A stretch of DNA of 64,000 bases from contig NZ_KE384560.1 of the NCBI RefSeq assembly GCF_000426725.1, positions 1,249,048-1,313,047 on the forward strand, in the 5' to 3' direction. The position numbers and the translations under genes are program-made. This document shows, one piece after another, positions 28,045 to 38,157 of this stretch. The stretch is from Sporocytophaga myxococcoides DSM 11118. Lineage in GTDB: Bacteria; Bacteroidota; Bacteroidia; Cytophagales; Cytophagaceae. Position 1 is the stretch's first letter. Each line of letters opens with the position of its first letter. Below the pieces are notes generated by a model, which saw only the letters and a list, made by a program, of their open reading frames with translations, made no database searches and was not told the DNA's origin.

Positions 28045-29394
28045 ATGAGCAGTAAAGAAGTTAGAAGGAAAGGAATGCCAGCGAGTATACCTTACATTAT
28101 AGGTAATGAGTTGGCTGAGAGATTTAGTTATTATGGTATGAAAACCATTCTTACTGTTTTCATGACCAAATACTTAATGGATAGTACAGGAAACCTTGAT
28201 GTGATGTCTGGGGAGGAAAGTAAATTTTGGTATCACATGTTTGTGAGTGCTAACTATTTTTTTCCAATTCTTGGAGCTTTACTTTCTGATATTTTATGGG
28301 GAAAGTATAAAACCATCATCTCTCTTTCCATCATATACTGCTTAGGTCATTTAGCCTTATCTCTGGATGAAACGAGGCTTGGACTTTCTTTTGGTTTGAC
28401 AATGATTGCAATTGGTTCTGGAGGAATTAAGCCATGTGTATCAGCGAATGTTGGAGATCAATTTACAGAGGAGAATAAAGACTTATTGCCCAAAATATTT
28501 AACTATTTTTATTTATCAGTAAATATGGGTGCCTTTGTTTCAACTATTTTTACACCCATCCTTCTGAGAAGATTTGGTCCTTCCGTAGCCTTCGGTGTTC
28601 CTGGGGCTTTAATGCTTTTAGCTACTATTATATTCTGGTTAGGTAGATCAAAATATGCAGTTATTCCACCAGTTGGCTGGAAAAAATATAAAGAAGAAAT
28701 ACTTAGTAAAGAAGGGATGAAGGCTTTGGGTGGACTTGTAATTATATATCTCTTTATTGCGGTCTTTTGGTCTCTATATGAGCAGACTGGCTCTTCATGG
28801 GTGATTCAGGCTATGAATCCACATATGATAAAATCATTTGATGTATTTGGATTTAAATTTGAAATTCTACCTGATCAGGTTCAGGCTTTAAACCCGATTT
28901 TCGTTTTAATTCTGGTTCCTTTATTTGATTTGGTTGTATACCCTTTTCTTGGAAAGTTTATGAATTTAACTTCTTTAAGAAAAATTACGATCGGAATGTT
29001 TGTGTGCGCATCCTCTTTTGCTATTGTGGCTTATATGGAAACAAGTCTTTATGCTGGGAAGGATATTTCGATTTTGTGGCAGTGTTTTGCTTATCTGATA
29101 CTGACAATATCAGAAGTAATGATTTACGGAACCGGGCTGGAATTTTCGTATACTCAAGCTCCAAATGATATGAAATCACTTATCATGGGCTTTTTTCTTC
29201 TTTCGGTTTCTCTGGGAAGTTTGTTTACAGCTTTAATAAATTGGTTTATTCAAAATCCTGATAAAACTTCAAAATTAGCAGGTCCTGCATACTTCTGGTT
29301 TTTTTCCGGACTTATGCTGATTACAGCTGTTGTATTTATTTTTGTGGGCCTTAAGTATAAAGAACAATCACACGTTCGAAAAGCGATGAGTTAG
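28045..29394 (+). CDS. POT/PTR2 family proton-dependent peptide transporter
   Basis: 449 residues, about 12-14 hydrophobic segments. The N-terminus has the POT E-x-x-E-R-F-x-Y-Y-G motif (ELAERFSYYGMKTIL) and the second PTR2 signature follows (FNYFYLSVNMGAFVSTI). It imports di- or tripeptides, or related compounds, by proton symport across the inner membrane. In this subfamily the central region is long, with a loop before VIPPVGWKKYK. Transcribed alone; the upstream intergenic 192 bp is AT-rich without a clear promoter match. Confidence 0.92.
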   Translation: MSSKEVRRKGMPASIPYIIGNELAERFSYYGMKTILTVFMTKYLMDSTGNLDVMSGEESKFWYHMFVSANYFFPILGALLSDILWGKYKTIISLSIIYCLGHLALSLDETRLGLSFGLTMIAIGSGGIKPCVSANVGDQFTEENKDLLPKIFNYFYLSVNMGAFVSTIFTPILLRRFGPSVAFGVPGALMLLATIIFWLGRSKYAVIPPVGWKKYKEEILSKEGMKALGGLVIIYLFIAVFWSLYEQTGSSWVIQAMNPHMIKSFDVFGFKFEILPDQVQALNPIFVLILVPLFDLVVYPFLGKFMNLTSLRKITIGMFVCASSFAIVAYMETSLYAGKDISILWQCFAYLILTISEVMIYGTGLEFSYTQAPNDMKSLIMGFFLLSVSLGSLFTALINWFIQNPDKTSKLAGPAYFWFFSGLMLITAVVFIFVGLKYKEQSHVRKAMS

Positions 29395-29448
29395 AATAAG
29401 AAAAAGATATTTTAATTTTAAGCTTACAATAAGTTTACATTACCATTC

Positions 29449-29456
29449 TACCTTTG
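29449..29456 (+). promoter_or_regulatory. Candidate -7 promoter box for a small ORF
   Basis: TACCTTTG matches TAnnTTTG and lies 27 bp before the ATG at 29484. No clear TTTG at -33. Confidence 0.45.
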
Positions 29457-29483
29457 TGATACTAAAAACAAAGTGGAAAAGGA

Positions 29484-29585
29484 ATGAACTTTAATTTCTT
29501 AAAATCAAATTTACCCGATTTTGATCTGCTGACACTATTAATGGTTGTCAGTGCGGTAATACTTTTAAGTATCAGATCACTATAA
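29484..29585 (+). CDS. Candidate 33-residue small membrane protein
   Basis: ATG at 29484, TAA at 29583. It encodes MNFNFLKSNLPDF, then a hydrophobic stretch (LLTLLMVVSAVILLSI) and RSL at the end, so one membrane helix is likely. A purine-rich AAAAGGA stands just before the start and a TACCTTTG promoter box 27 bp upstream. The lone helix with short ends is like KdpF or other small membrane subunits, but no kdp genes are near. Function unknown. Confidence 0.5.
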   Translation: MNFNFLKSNLPDFDLLTLLMVVSAVILLSIRSL

Positions 29586-29639
29586 TAAACCTTTACTCCC
29601 AAATAGGAGGGGTTACTTTAATTGAATAGGGAGAGTGAT

Positions 29640-30014
29640 TTATTTACAATTGTTGATCACCTTCCTGATATATCTGAACATGATATATTCTTCACTTTCC
29701 TCGTCTTTTTGATGGACGGCGTCTTCTAAATCGACTATTACTCTGTTTTTTATGGAATCTGTGCGGAGAAATTTGGAGACATTTTCCCTGATATAAGCCC
29801 TCTTTTCTTCTTCTGTGTGAGAAAGAAATTCTATATAGACCTCTTTTACAAGCTTTAAGCCTCTGTCTGGGCTTAGATTTTTAAGAAGAGTGAAACATGA
29901 AAGGTTGTTCAGCTCTTTTTGGGATACGATACAATCACAGTCCGCAATGCTTAAATGCAAATAAGCAAGGAAGTGTTCGTAAACCCAATTCATCGTCACA
30001 TTTTGATGAACCAT
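29640..30014 (-). CDS. Small helical protein, possibly TerB-like
   Basis: 124 residues, mainly helical. AYLHLSIADCDCIVSQKEL resembles the D/E-rich first metal-binding loop of TerB-like folds, where D-x-x-(I/V)-x-x-x-E is typical. I cannot place it further. The ATG at 30014 is used; a second Met at residue 8 is also possible. Located downstream of groEL on the same strand but behind the groEL terminator, so probably an independent unit. Confidence 0.6.
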   Translation of the reverse strand: MVHQNVTMNWVYEHFLAYLHLSIADCDCIVSQKELNNLSCFTLLKNLSPDRGLKLVKEVYIEFLSHTEEEKRAYIRENVSKFLRTDSIKNRVIVDLEDAVHQKDEESEEYIMFRYIRKVINNCK

Positions 30015-30063
30015 AAACTTAAAAGGTTTAACATTGTAAATTTAATCCTTTTGTAAATAACAA

Positions 30064-30100
30064 AAAAATACCTCTGTTAATTTAACAGAGGTATTTTTGT
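30064..30100 (-). terminator. Terminator after groEL
   Basis: Near-perfect hairpin: AAAAATACCTCTGTTAA (30064-30080) and its complement (30082-30098) with A/T runs at both ends. It closes the groES-groEL transcript. Confidence 0.88.
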
Positions 30101-30122
30101 TATTGTTTTGTAAAACAGGCTA

Positions 30123-31796
<1,674 letters not shown>

Positions 31797-31812
31797 TTAG
31801 ACAATTAAGTTA

Positions 31813-32094
31813 TTAAAGAACTGCGAATATATCAGCTTCGCGCATCATAAGATACTCTTTCCCATCAATGGTGATCTCAGTGCCTGAGTATTTACCATAA
31901 AGAACAGTGTCGCCTACTTTTACAGTCAGAGGCTCATCTTTTTTTCCTGTTCCAATTGCAACAACAGATCCTCTTTGAGGTTTTTCTTTAGCTGTATCAG
32001 GAATAATGATACCAGAAGCGGTTCTTTCTTCAGCAGGAGCAGGTTGGATCAAAACTCTGTCTGCTAGTGGTCTGATATGTAGATTGTTACTCAT
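31813..32094 (-). CDS. groES: Co-chaperonin GroES (10 kDa)
   Basis: 93 residues, normal length. It has [14 protein letters not shown] at the N-terminus, the mobile loop [13 protein letters not shown] that binds Gro[29 protein letters not shown] and the closing [13 protein letters not shown]. It caps the GroEL ring. First gene of the groES-groEL operon, divergent from the gene at 32350. Confidence 0.98.
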   Translation of the reverse strand: MSNNLHIRPLADRVLIQPAPAEERTASGIIIPDTAKEKPQRGSVVAIGTGKKDEPLTVKVGDTVLYGKYSGTEITIDGKEYLMMREADIFAVL

Positions 32095-32349
32095 TTTGTT
32101 AAAGCGTTTAATTTTATAAGGTTAAAAGTTTTTAATTTTCTTCGATACTGCAGCTCTGCATTTCCTGTGCCAGAGGTAAAAAGCTGAAGATTTGTCAGTG
32201 AACGGTGAGGCATAGAAACCCAGATCTGCCTTTTTTGTTTTAAAACCTGTCATTTTTTCATTTGTTTTTTTAGGGTGAATTGGATAAATTATGTGAGGGC
32301 TAACAAAATGGCATTGAAATCGTATATCTAGTATAACTTTTTTGAGATT

Positions 32350-33069
32350 ATGAAAGAGTTAAATAAAAACTGGCTGACAGAAGGACTTATAGATTTTGAG
32401 TATAAAAAATATATGCTCCTCGCTTACCTTCACGATGTAAAGGGAAGCTTTAATGAAAAGAAACTTTATCCATTTCTTTCCGATTTACTTTTTCACTATC
32501 AGAATCTTGTGCGTTTAAAGGAAAATAAACAGCTTCTGAAAGAACATTTCCCTAAACAAATTTCCAGTGCTGATTTCGAAAAGTTAGAAGTCATCTATGA
32601 GGAATTGGTCAATGATGACAAGGTTATGCGGGAACTGGAGGAAATAGTAATGTTCGCATTGCCTAAACTTAAAGATCAGTTGGTGGAGGGAAAAGAGATT
32701 TATGAAGAGATAGAAGACAAGCTGTCAATAAGTCCGATAGGACTGTCTCCTCTTAATTTAGATGCGGGATACCTTTTATTTCATACTAATAACAGAACTG
32801 AAACACAGGTTTATGAATATCAGGTGACTTTATTTCAAACAGCAGAAGCTAAATACAGAGGAATTCATACACACTTTGTCGAAAGTATAAGTAAGACCAT
32901 AGGGAATACTTTTGAAAACATAAAATTGGAGTTGATTAAGAAGTATAAAAAGTTACCAAATCCTGCTACTTTTTTGGTGAATTCAAAAATAAACTATCCT
33001 TTTGAAGAAACTGTAATGCCTATAACCAAGAGGTTGCTGGTGAAAAAGCTTTATTCAGAAACTCAATAG
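32350..33069 (+). CDS. Conserved hypothetical cytosolic protein
   Basis: 239 residues, no signal peptide or membrane segment. It is mostly helical in the N-terminal half (FEYKKYMLLAYLHDVKGSFNEKKLYP, LLFHYQNLVRLKENK) and mixed in the second half (AGYLLFHTNNRTETQVYEYQVTLF). I recognise no catalytic motif or domain. It seems to be a Bacteroidota lineage protein. Divergent from groES with 255 bp between, and convergent with secG across a shared terminator. Confidence 0.8.
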   Translation: MKELNKNWLTEGLIDFEYKKYMLLAYLHDVKGSFNEKKLYPFLSDLLFHYQNLVRLKENKQLLKEHFPKQISSADFEKLEVIYEELVNDDKVMRELEEIVMFALPKLKDQLVEGKEIYEEIEDKLSISPIGLSPLNLDAGYLLFHTNNRTETQVYEYQVTLFQTAEAKYRGIHTHFVESISKTIGNTFENIKLELIKKYKKLPNPATFLVNSKINYPFEETVMPITKRLLVKKLYSETQ

Positions 33070-33098
33070 ACTATAGTAAATACTATTACGGTAGGGAT

Positions 33099-33133
33099 AA
33101 AAAAAACGCCTCTAATTAGAGGCGTTTTTTTTT
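33099..33133. terminator. Bidirectional terminator between hypothetical gene and secG
   Basis: AAAAAACGCCTCTAATTAGAGGCGTTTTTT centred near 33115: an 8-bp GC-containing stem with A and T runs on both sides, so it works for both convergent transcripts. Confidence 0.9.
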
Positions 33134-33149
33134 ATCTTTTATAACAACA

Positions 33150-33506
33150 TTATTCAGCTGTATCATTTTTAGCAGGAGCTTTTTCCTGACCTTCACCTGG
33201 AGCTTTAGGCATCAGCTTATTTCCTTCCTGAGCTCTTTCAACGTTCACACTGTTTATACCTGCGTCATTATCTTCAACATTGTTTTTATAAAGAAGATTA
33301 ATGCCAAGGCAAAGAACAACTAGAGCAATTGCAAATCCCCAGGTTAATTTTTCTAGTAAATCTCCGGTTTTTTTCACACCCATGAATTGAGTAGAACCAC
33401 CTGCAAAGTTTCCGGAAAGACCACCACCTTTAGAATTTTGCGCAAGTACCAGAACAACAAGGAAAAAACAGGCTATAAATATTAAAACCGTGACTAAAAT
33501 TTCCAT
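33150..33506 (-). CDS. secG: Preprotein translocase subunit SecG
   Basis: 118 residues. Two membrane segments (about 3-22 and 52-72) flank the conserved NSKGGGLSGNFAGGSTQFMG loop. It then has a charged tail rich in E, K and P, longer than in E. coli. It is the accessory subunit of the SecYEG inner-membrane channel. It lies 6 bp after the 402-residue gene and ends the conserved miaB-sigma54 regulator-lptE-secG run, with a terminator just beyond. Confidence 0.93.
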   Translation of the reverse strand: MEILVTVLIFIACFFLVVLVLAQNSKGGGLSGNFAGGSTQFMGVKKTGDLLEKLTWGFAIALVVLCLGINLLYKNNVEDNDAGINSVNVERAQEGNKLMPKAPGEGQEKAPAKNDTAE

Positions 33507-33512
33507 TATAAA

Positions 33513-34721
33513 TTATTTTTCGTTTTTTAATTCATTAATAAGGCCTGCAAAGTAAGTACTTTTTTCAGGATTTTTCAAACTTAATTGTGTGTAAATATCA
33601 ATAGCTTTCTGAATTTTACCTTGTTTTATCAAAATCTTAGCAAAGTTTTCAGATACCAATCCTTTGGATTCTACACCGGATTTTGCAGAAAGGTCTTCTT
33701 GGTCCTCGGCAACAGTCCTTGGATTTAATGGAGGAATTGTTGGATCCTCTTTTATAAATTTGTCTATTATATTTTCAACTTGCTTTTTATCAAGCTGTTT
33801 TCTTCCTCTATCAAGGAATTCTAGGTATTGAATGTGCAAATCAGCATCATTATTACTGATTTCCTCGTTGTCAATATTTTTTTCTATGATTTTTTTCTCG
33901 AGAAAAGCGTTTTTCTCTTCTTCTTTCTTTAAAAAGATTTCAACCTTTTCCCAAGGAAATTTTTCAATATTGATTTTGTTTTTGCCCTTAAATGCTTCTT
34001 TCTGAGAAAGTTCTTCTAGTATTTTATCTTCAGGAAAAGCGTATTTTTTTTCCGGCATTACCGCCGGTAGGATGACTGGAGGAGGAACAGTAGAAGGATT
34101 TTCTGCGTCGGATTCTGGATCGGTAATTTTATCTTTGGCTGCTTCTTCTTTCAGTTTTCTGAGTTCTTGCAGGTTTTTCTGAAGATCTTCAAAAAATTCT
34201 TTTGAATTGGTTATGACCTGCCCAGTAGGAGGGGAATATTTTTCAGCTTCTGACGGATCATCTTTTTGAGGAAGAATTTCTTTTTCCTCCTGAACTTTAA
34301 TTTCGTCTCTTTTTTCTGGTTCAGAAATTAGCTTAGTATTTTTCTCTTCAGCAATGCTGGCAGTTTCACTTATGGCAATGTTTTCTTCTTCAATTTCTTC
34401 AATGAGAACTTTTTCTTCAAGAAGATTTTCAGGAGCAGGAGCCTGTATTAAATGATTGATTGATTTATTTTCTGATTTAAAAGAATACCTCGAATGGTGG
34501 ATTATCTTTTTAAGATTTTTCCTGTCAAAAGAATAGGCTGCTGCTTTTCGTATTCTTTTTTCAGCAAGCATATTATCTGTTTCATAGGAAGCCTTGGCAA
34601 ACAGGATATGTGCTGCCTGGCAGTAAGGGAAAATCTTCACGACTTCTTCCAGATCTTTAAGATCTGTAGAAGAAACTTCCGCGGAGTTTGTAATTAAGTC
34701 TATGAAACGTTGCTTATTCAA
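33513..34721 (-). CDS. Conserved hypothetical protein with C-terminal TPR-like segment
   Basis: 402 residues. The start is TTG at 34721, since an in-frame stop lies two codons upstream and no ATG fits. The N-terminal 75 residues are conserved (MNKQRFIDLITNSAEVSS, LEEVVKIFPYCQAAHILFAKA). The middle is low-complexity with many E, K and P and is probably disordered. The end resembles a TPR helix pair (SENFAKILIKQGKIQKAIDIYTQLSLKNPEK). In Bacteroidota a protein of this kind regularly sits between lptE and secG. A scaffold role is only a guess. Confidence 0.8.
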   Translation of the reverse strand: MNKQRFIDLITNSAEVSSTDLKDLEEVVKIFPYCQAAHILFAKASYETDNMLAEKRIRKAAAYSFDRKNLKKIIHHSRYSFKSENKSINHLIQAPAPENLLEEKVLIEEIEEENIAISETASIAEEKNTKLISEPEKRDEIKVQEEKEILPQKDDPSEAEKYSPPTGQVITNSKEFFEDLQKNLQELRKLKEEAAKDKITDPESDAENPSTVPPPVILPAVMPEKKYAFPEDKILEELSQKEAFKGKNKINIEKFPWEKVEIFLKKEEEKNAFLEKKIIEKNIDNEEISNNDADLHIQYLEFLDRGRKQLDKKQVENIIDKFIKEDPTIPPLNPRTVAEDQEDLSAKSGVESKGLVSENFAKILIKQGKIQKAIDIYTQLSLKNPEKSTYFAGLINELKNEK

Positions 34722-34742
34722 TATTTATCCGGTTTTTAGGAT

Positions 34743-35288
34743 TTACCAGTTGGAAGTTGTTTTTGTAAAGATATCCAAAACCATCTGGTCCAGCATCTTA
34801 TTTACTAAGGTCCCTTCTACTTGTGATAAAGCCTGATTGGCAGGGAAGTCACCGCTTGTAGGCGGACTGGTAAAGACATTGGTAAAGCTGGCTTTTTCAT
34901 CGAGTGTATTAATAAATTTTACTTCAATCTTTATGACCAATCTGTTGATACCAGCAATCTCATTGGCTTGAACACCCGTACTCGTTATATTATAACCAAC
35001 TATTCTTCCCTCAAGTTGCCAGTCTCCATTACTTTTTACTAGTACCAGGTTGGAGTTTTGCTGGTAGTAACTTCTTAGTTTTTCAGTGAAATTCTGCGAA
35101 AGGGTAGGAGGGCCATTACCTGCGTCATTAGGAAAATTGAGAATAGAAATGTTTTTTACTTCCGGAGGAATTCTTCCATCGGTAAATGAATATACACCAC
35201 ATCCTGTTAGGAAAGAAAGAATAAATACCAGAATAAGTGCATTAATGCTTAATCTAAACAAGTTTCTGGCGGGGCTAAATTTATTCAT
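34743..35288 (-). CDS. lptE: LptE family LPS-assembly lipoprotein
   Basis: 181 residues. Lipoprotein signal with LTGC (Cys30). The conserved start GVYSFTDGRIPPEVKNISILNF and the later LSQNFTEKLRSYY region fit LptE of Bacteroidota. It binds LptD in the outer membrane and helps insert lipopolysaccharide. The signal peptide is preceded by a 15-residue polar stretch. Gene order with the sigma54 regulator upstream and secG downstream is conserved in the phylum. Confidence 0.85.
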   Translation of the reverse strand: MNKFSPARNLFRLSINALILVFILSFLTGCGVYSFTDGRIPPEVKNISILNFPNDAGNGPPTLSQNFTEKLRSYYQQNSNLVLVKSNGDWQLEGRIVGYNITSTGVQANEIAGINRLVIKIEVKFINTLDEKASFTNVFTSPPTSGDFPANQALSQVEGTLVNKMLDQMVLDIFTKTTSNW

Positions 35289-35323
35289 GATACTATATTC
35301 AAAATTCTTTTATTAAATCAAAA

Positions 35324-36595
35324 TTATTCTTCGATTTCATACTGCTTTAATTTCCTGTACAGTGTACGTTCAGAAATGCCAAGGTCGCGAGCAGCATTTT
35401 TTCTTTTATTATGATTTCTCTTCAGGGCCTTTAAAATCATTTCTTTTTCCTTGTCTTCAAGAGAAAGCGATTCTTCTTCGGGCTCCTGAATTGCATCCTC
35501 TATTTTTTCTATTTCAATAGGGGCATGTTCGTGTATATGCTCTTCGGAAGGAGGAGGCAGCAAAAACTTAGCCGGACGTTGGTCTCTGGGATAAATTTCT
35601 TCGGTAATTCCAGTAAAAAGGTCAGGATGATCTTTGATCATCTGTGAGCCATAATTTTCGTTTTGAAGAAGGTCAAAAACGAGTTTTTTTAACTCTGTCA
35701 TATCTTTCTTCATGTCAAAAAGAATTTTATACAGAATATCTCTTTCTGAAAAATCTTCTGTTTTGTTCTTGTCTTTATTAAAGACAGCCGGAATGCCACT
35801 GTGAGGCTCAGGAAGGTATTTTAATAAAGTCTCTTTAGTGATATCTCTGTTGGTTTCCAGAACAGAGACCTGCTCAACGATATTTTTAAGCTGACGAATA
35901 TTTCCAGGAAAACGAAAATTGTTTAGACTAACCTTTGCTTCGTCATTGAGTCTAATCGGCTGTACTTTGTATTTATCAGCAAAATCGGCAGCGAATTTTC
36001 TAAAAAGTAATTCTTTGTCGCCTTCACGATCTCTCAGCGGAGGCACGAAGATAGGCACGGTATTCAATCTGTAATAAAGATCTTCACGAAACTTCCCTTT
36101 CTCAACTGCCTGGTAAAGATCTACGTTAGTTGCAGCTACAACTCTTACATTTGTCTTTTGAACTTTGGAAGAGCCAACCTTTATAAATTCTCCGTTTTCA
36201 AGTACTCTTAAGAGTCTGGCCTGTGTTCCTATCGGCATTTCACCTATTTCATCAAGAAATATTGTCCCACCATTAGTCACTTCGAAATATCCTTTTCTCG
36301 CTTCATGCGCTCCTGTAAATGAGCCTTTCTCATGACCAAACAGTTCAGAGTCTATAGTTCCCTCTGGAATTGCACCGCAGTTAATAGCAATAAATTGCCC
36401 ATGTTTACGGGAGCTTAAAGAATGTATTATTTTGGAAAAGGATTCTTTTCCGCTACCGCTTTCTCCGGTAATTAAAACTGTCATATCAGTCGGTGCTACC
36501 TGAATAGCAACCTGAATTGCATGATTTAAAACAGGAGCATTGCCAATAATCCCAAATCTTTGCTTTACGCTTTGTATTTCTTCATTCAGATTCAC
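35324..36595 (-). CDS. Sigma54-interacting transcriptional regulator (AAA+ and Fis HTH)
   Basis: 423 residues, GTG start at 36595. It has an AAA+ domain with Walker A GESGSGKE (44-51), GSFTGA (91-96, for the usual GAFTGA) and Walker [13 protein letters not shown] (109-120), then the linker [12 protein letters not shown]. The C-terminus is a Fis-type helix-turn-helix ([21 protein letters not shown]). There is no N-terminal receiver or sensor domain, so activity must be set by expression or partner proteins. It would activate sigma54 promoters. It lies between lptE and miaB in a co-directional run. Confidence 0.92.
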   Translation of the reverse strand: MNLNEEIQSVKQRFGIIGNAPVLNHAIQVAIQVAPTDMTVLITGESGSGKESFSKIIHSLSSRKHGQFIAINCGAIPEGTIDSELFGHEKGSFTGAHEARKGYFEVTNGGTIFLDEIGEMPIGTQARLLRVLENGEFIKVGSSKVQKTNVRVVAATNVDLYQAVEKGKFREDLYYRLNTVPIFVPPLRDREGDKELLFRKFAADFADKYKVQPIRLNDEAKVSLNNFRFPGNIRQLKNIVEQVSVLETNRDITKETLLKYLPEPHSGIPAVFNKDKNKTEDFSERDILYKILFDMKKDMTELKKLVFDLLQNENYGSQMIKDHPDLFTGITEEIYPRDQRPAKFLLPPPSEEHIHEHAPIEIEKIEDAIQEPEEESLSLEDKEKEMILKALKRNHNKRKNAARDLGISERTLYRKLKQYEIEE

Positions 36596-36616
36596 GGATT
36601 CTCCCTTCGATTTTAA

Positions 36617-38071
36617 TTAACTGATTTTTGTTGAAGAAGGAATTATTTCAATAATCTCTCCAAAAAGAGTGGCAAGCGAACAGTCTGTCACAAGTACATT
36701 CACATAATCCCCAATTTTGCTGTTCCCTTTAGGAAATACTACAACTGTATTTTCTGAGTTTCTGCCTTTATATTCCTGATCTGATTTTTTAGATTCTCCT
36801 TCAACAAGCACTTTATGTACTTTGCCCAACGCTTCCTTATTTCTGTATAGGGAATGCTCTTGCTGAAGGTTGATTACCTCAGTAAGGCGTCTCATTTTGG
36901 TCTCTTCCGGAATATCATCAGCATACTTTTTCTGTGCAAGAGTTCCCGGTCTTTCAGAGTAGGCAAACATATATGCAAAGTGGAACTTTGCCTCTTCCAT
37001 GAGAGACAGGGTCTCCTGATGCTCTTCTTCTGTTTCGGTGCAGAAGCCTGTGATCATATCTGATGATATACCACAGTCTTCCCCAATAATATTTCTTATA
37101 GCCTTTACTCTGTCCAGGTACCACTCTCTTGTGTAAGTTCGGTTCATCAAGTCCAGTATTCTGCTGTTGCCGCTTTGAACAGGTAGGTGTATGTAGTTAC
37201 AGATGTTCTCATACTTTTTGATTGTGTAAAGGACCTCATCTGTAATGTCTTTTGGATGTGAGGTTGAGAACCTGACTCTCAGGTCAGGGCTGACAAGTGC
37301 TACTTTTTCAAGTAACTGAGCGAAATTTACTTTTTCGCTTCCGTCTTCTGATTGCCACTTATAAGAATCTACATTCTGACCAAGAAGGGTTACTTCTTTA
37401 TAACCCTGTTCTACAAGTTCTAGGGTTTCTTTTAGAATAGACTGAGGGTCTCTGCTACGTTCGCGGCCTCTCGTAAAAGGAACAACACAAAATGAACACA
37501 TGTTGTCACAGCCCCTCATAATGGATACGAACGCACTGACTCCATTTGAATTTAACCTTACCGGACTGATATCCGCATATGTTTCTTCTTTGGATAAAAA
37601 GACATTAACGGCTTTATTTCCTTCATCTGCTTCAGCCATTAGATTTGGCAGGTCTCTATAGGCATCAGGTCCTATTACGAGGTCAACAATTTTCTCCTCT
37701 TCAAGAAATTTTGCTTTTAACCTTTCTGCCATGCACCCTAAAACTCCGATGGTTAGAGAGCGCTTTCTTTTTTTCAAAGTGTTAAACTGAGCAAGGCGGT
37801 TTCTTACCTTTTGTTCGGCATTTTCCCTGATCGAACAGGTATTGATAAAAATTACATCAGCAAGTTCCATGCTGTTAGTTGTGTCAAAACCATTCTTATG
37901 CATAATAGAAGTCACGATTTCGCTGTCAGAAAAATTCATCTGACAACCGTAGCTCTCTATATATAATTTTCTCTTATTACCTGTATTTTGTTCAGTGCTA
38001 ATTCTAGGTAAATCACAGGCGGCTTTTTCCTCTGCTGTCATTGATTCCTTATGATTGATCCTGTCTTCCAT
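36617..38071 (-). CDS. miaB: tRNA 2-methylthio-N6-isopentenyladenosine(37) synthase MiaB
   Basis: 484 residues. The UPF0004 domain has the auxiliary 4Fe-4S cysteines C43 (ESYGCQMN), C79 (NTCSIRE) and C113 (GCMAER). The radical-SAM domain has C188-DNM-C192-SF-C195. A TRAM domain closes the protein ([15 protein letters not shown]...[12 protein letters not shown]). It adds a methylthio group to i6A37 of tRNAs reading U-starting codons. It is 21 bp upstream of the sigma54 regulator and probably leads the operon. Confidence 0.97.
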   Translation of the reverse strand: MEDRINHKESMTAEEKAACDLPRISTEQNTGNKRKLYIESYGCQMNFSDSEIVTSIMHKNGFDTTNSMELADVIFINTCSIRENAEQKVRNRLAQFNTLKKRKRSLTIGVLGCMAERLKAKFLEEEKIVDLVIGPDAYRDLPNLMAEADEGNKAVNVFLSKEETYADISPVRLNSNGVSAFVSIMRGCDNMCSFCVVPFTRGRERSRDPQSILKETLELVEQGYKEVTLLGQNVDSYKWQSEDGSEKVNFAQLLEKVALVSPDLRVRFSTSHPKDITDEVLYTIKKYENICNYIHLPVQSGNSRILDLMNRTYTREWYLDRVKAIRNIIGEDCGISSDMITGFCTETEEEHQETLSLMEEAKFHFAYMFAYSERPGTLAQKKYADDIPEETKMRRLTEVINLQQEHSLYRNKEALGKVHKVLVEGESKKSDQEYKGRNSENTVVVFPKGNSKIGDYVNVLVTDCSLATLFGEIIEIIPSSTKIS

Positions 38072-38157
38072 TTAATAAATTCTTTTTGCAAAGATAAGAA
38101 ATTTATTTAAAACTGACAGATTGGCAGATTTAATATTTATTAACCTAAAAATCAGGT

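Noticed and set aside
32095..32349. CIRCE element upstream of groES
   Set aside because: No TTAGCACTC-N9-GAGTGCTAA-type inverted repeat is present.
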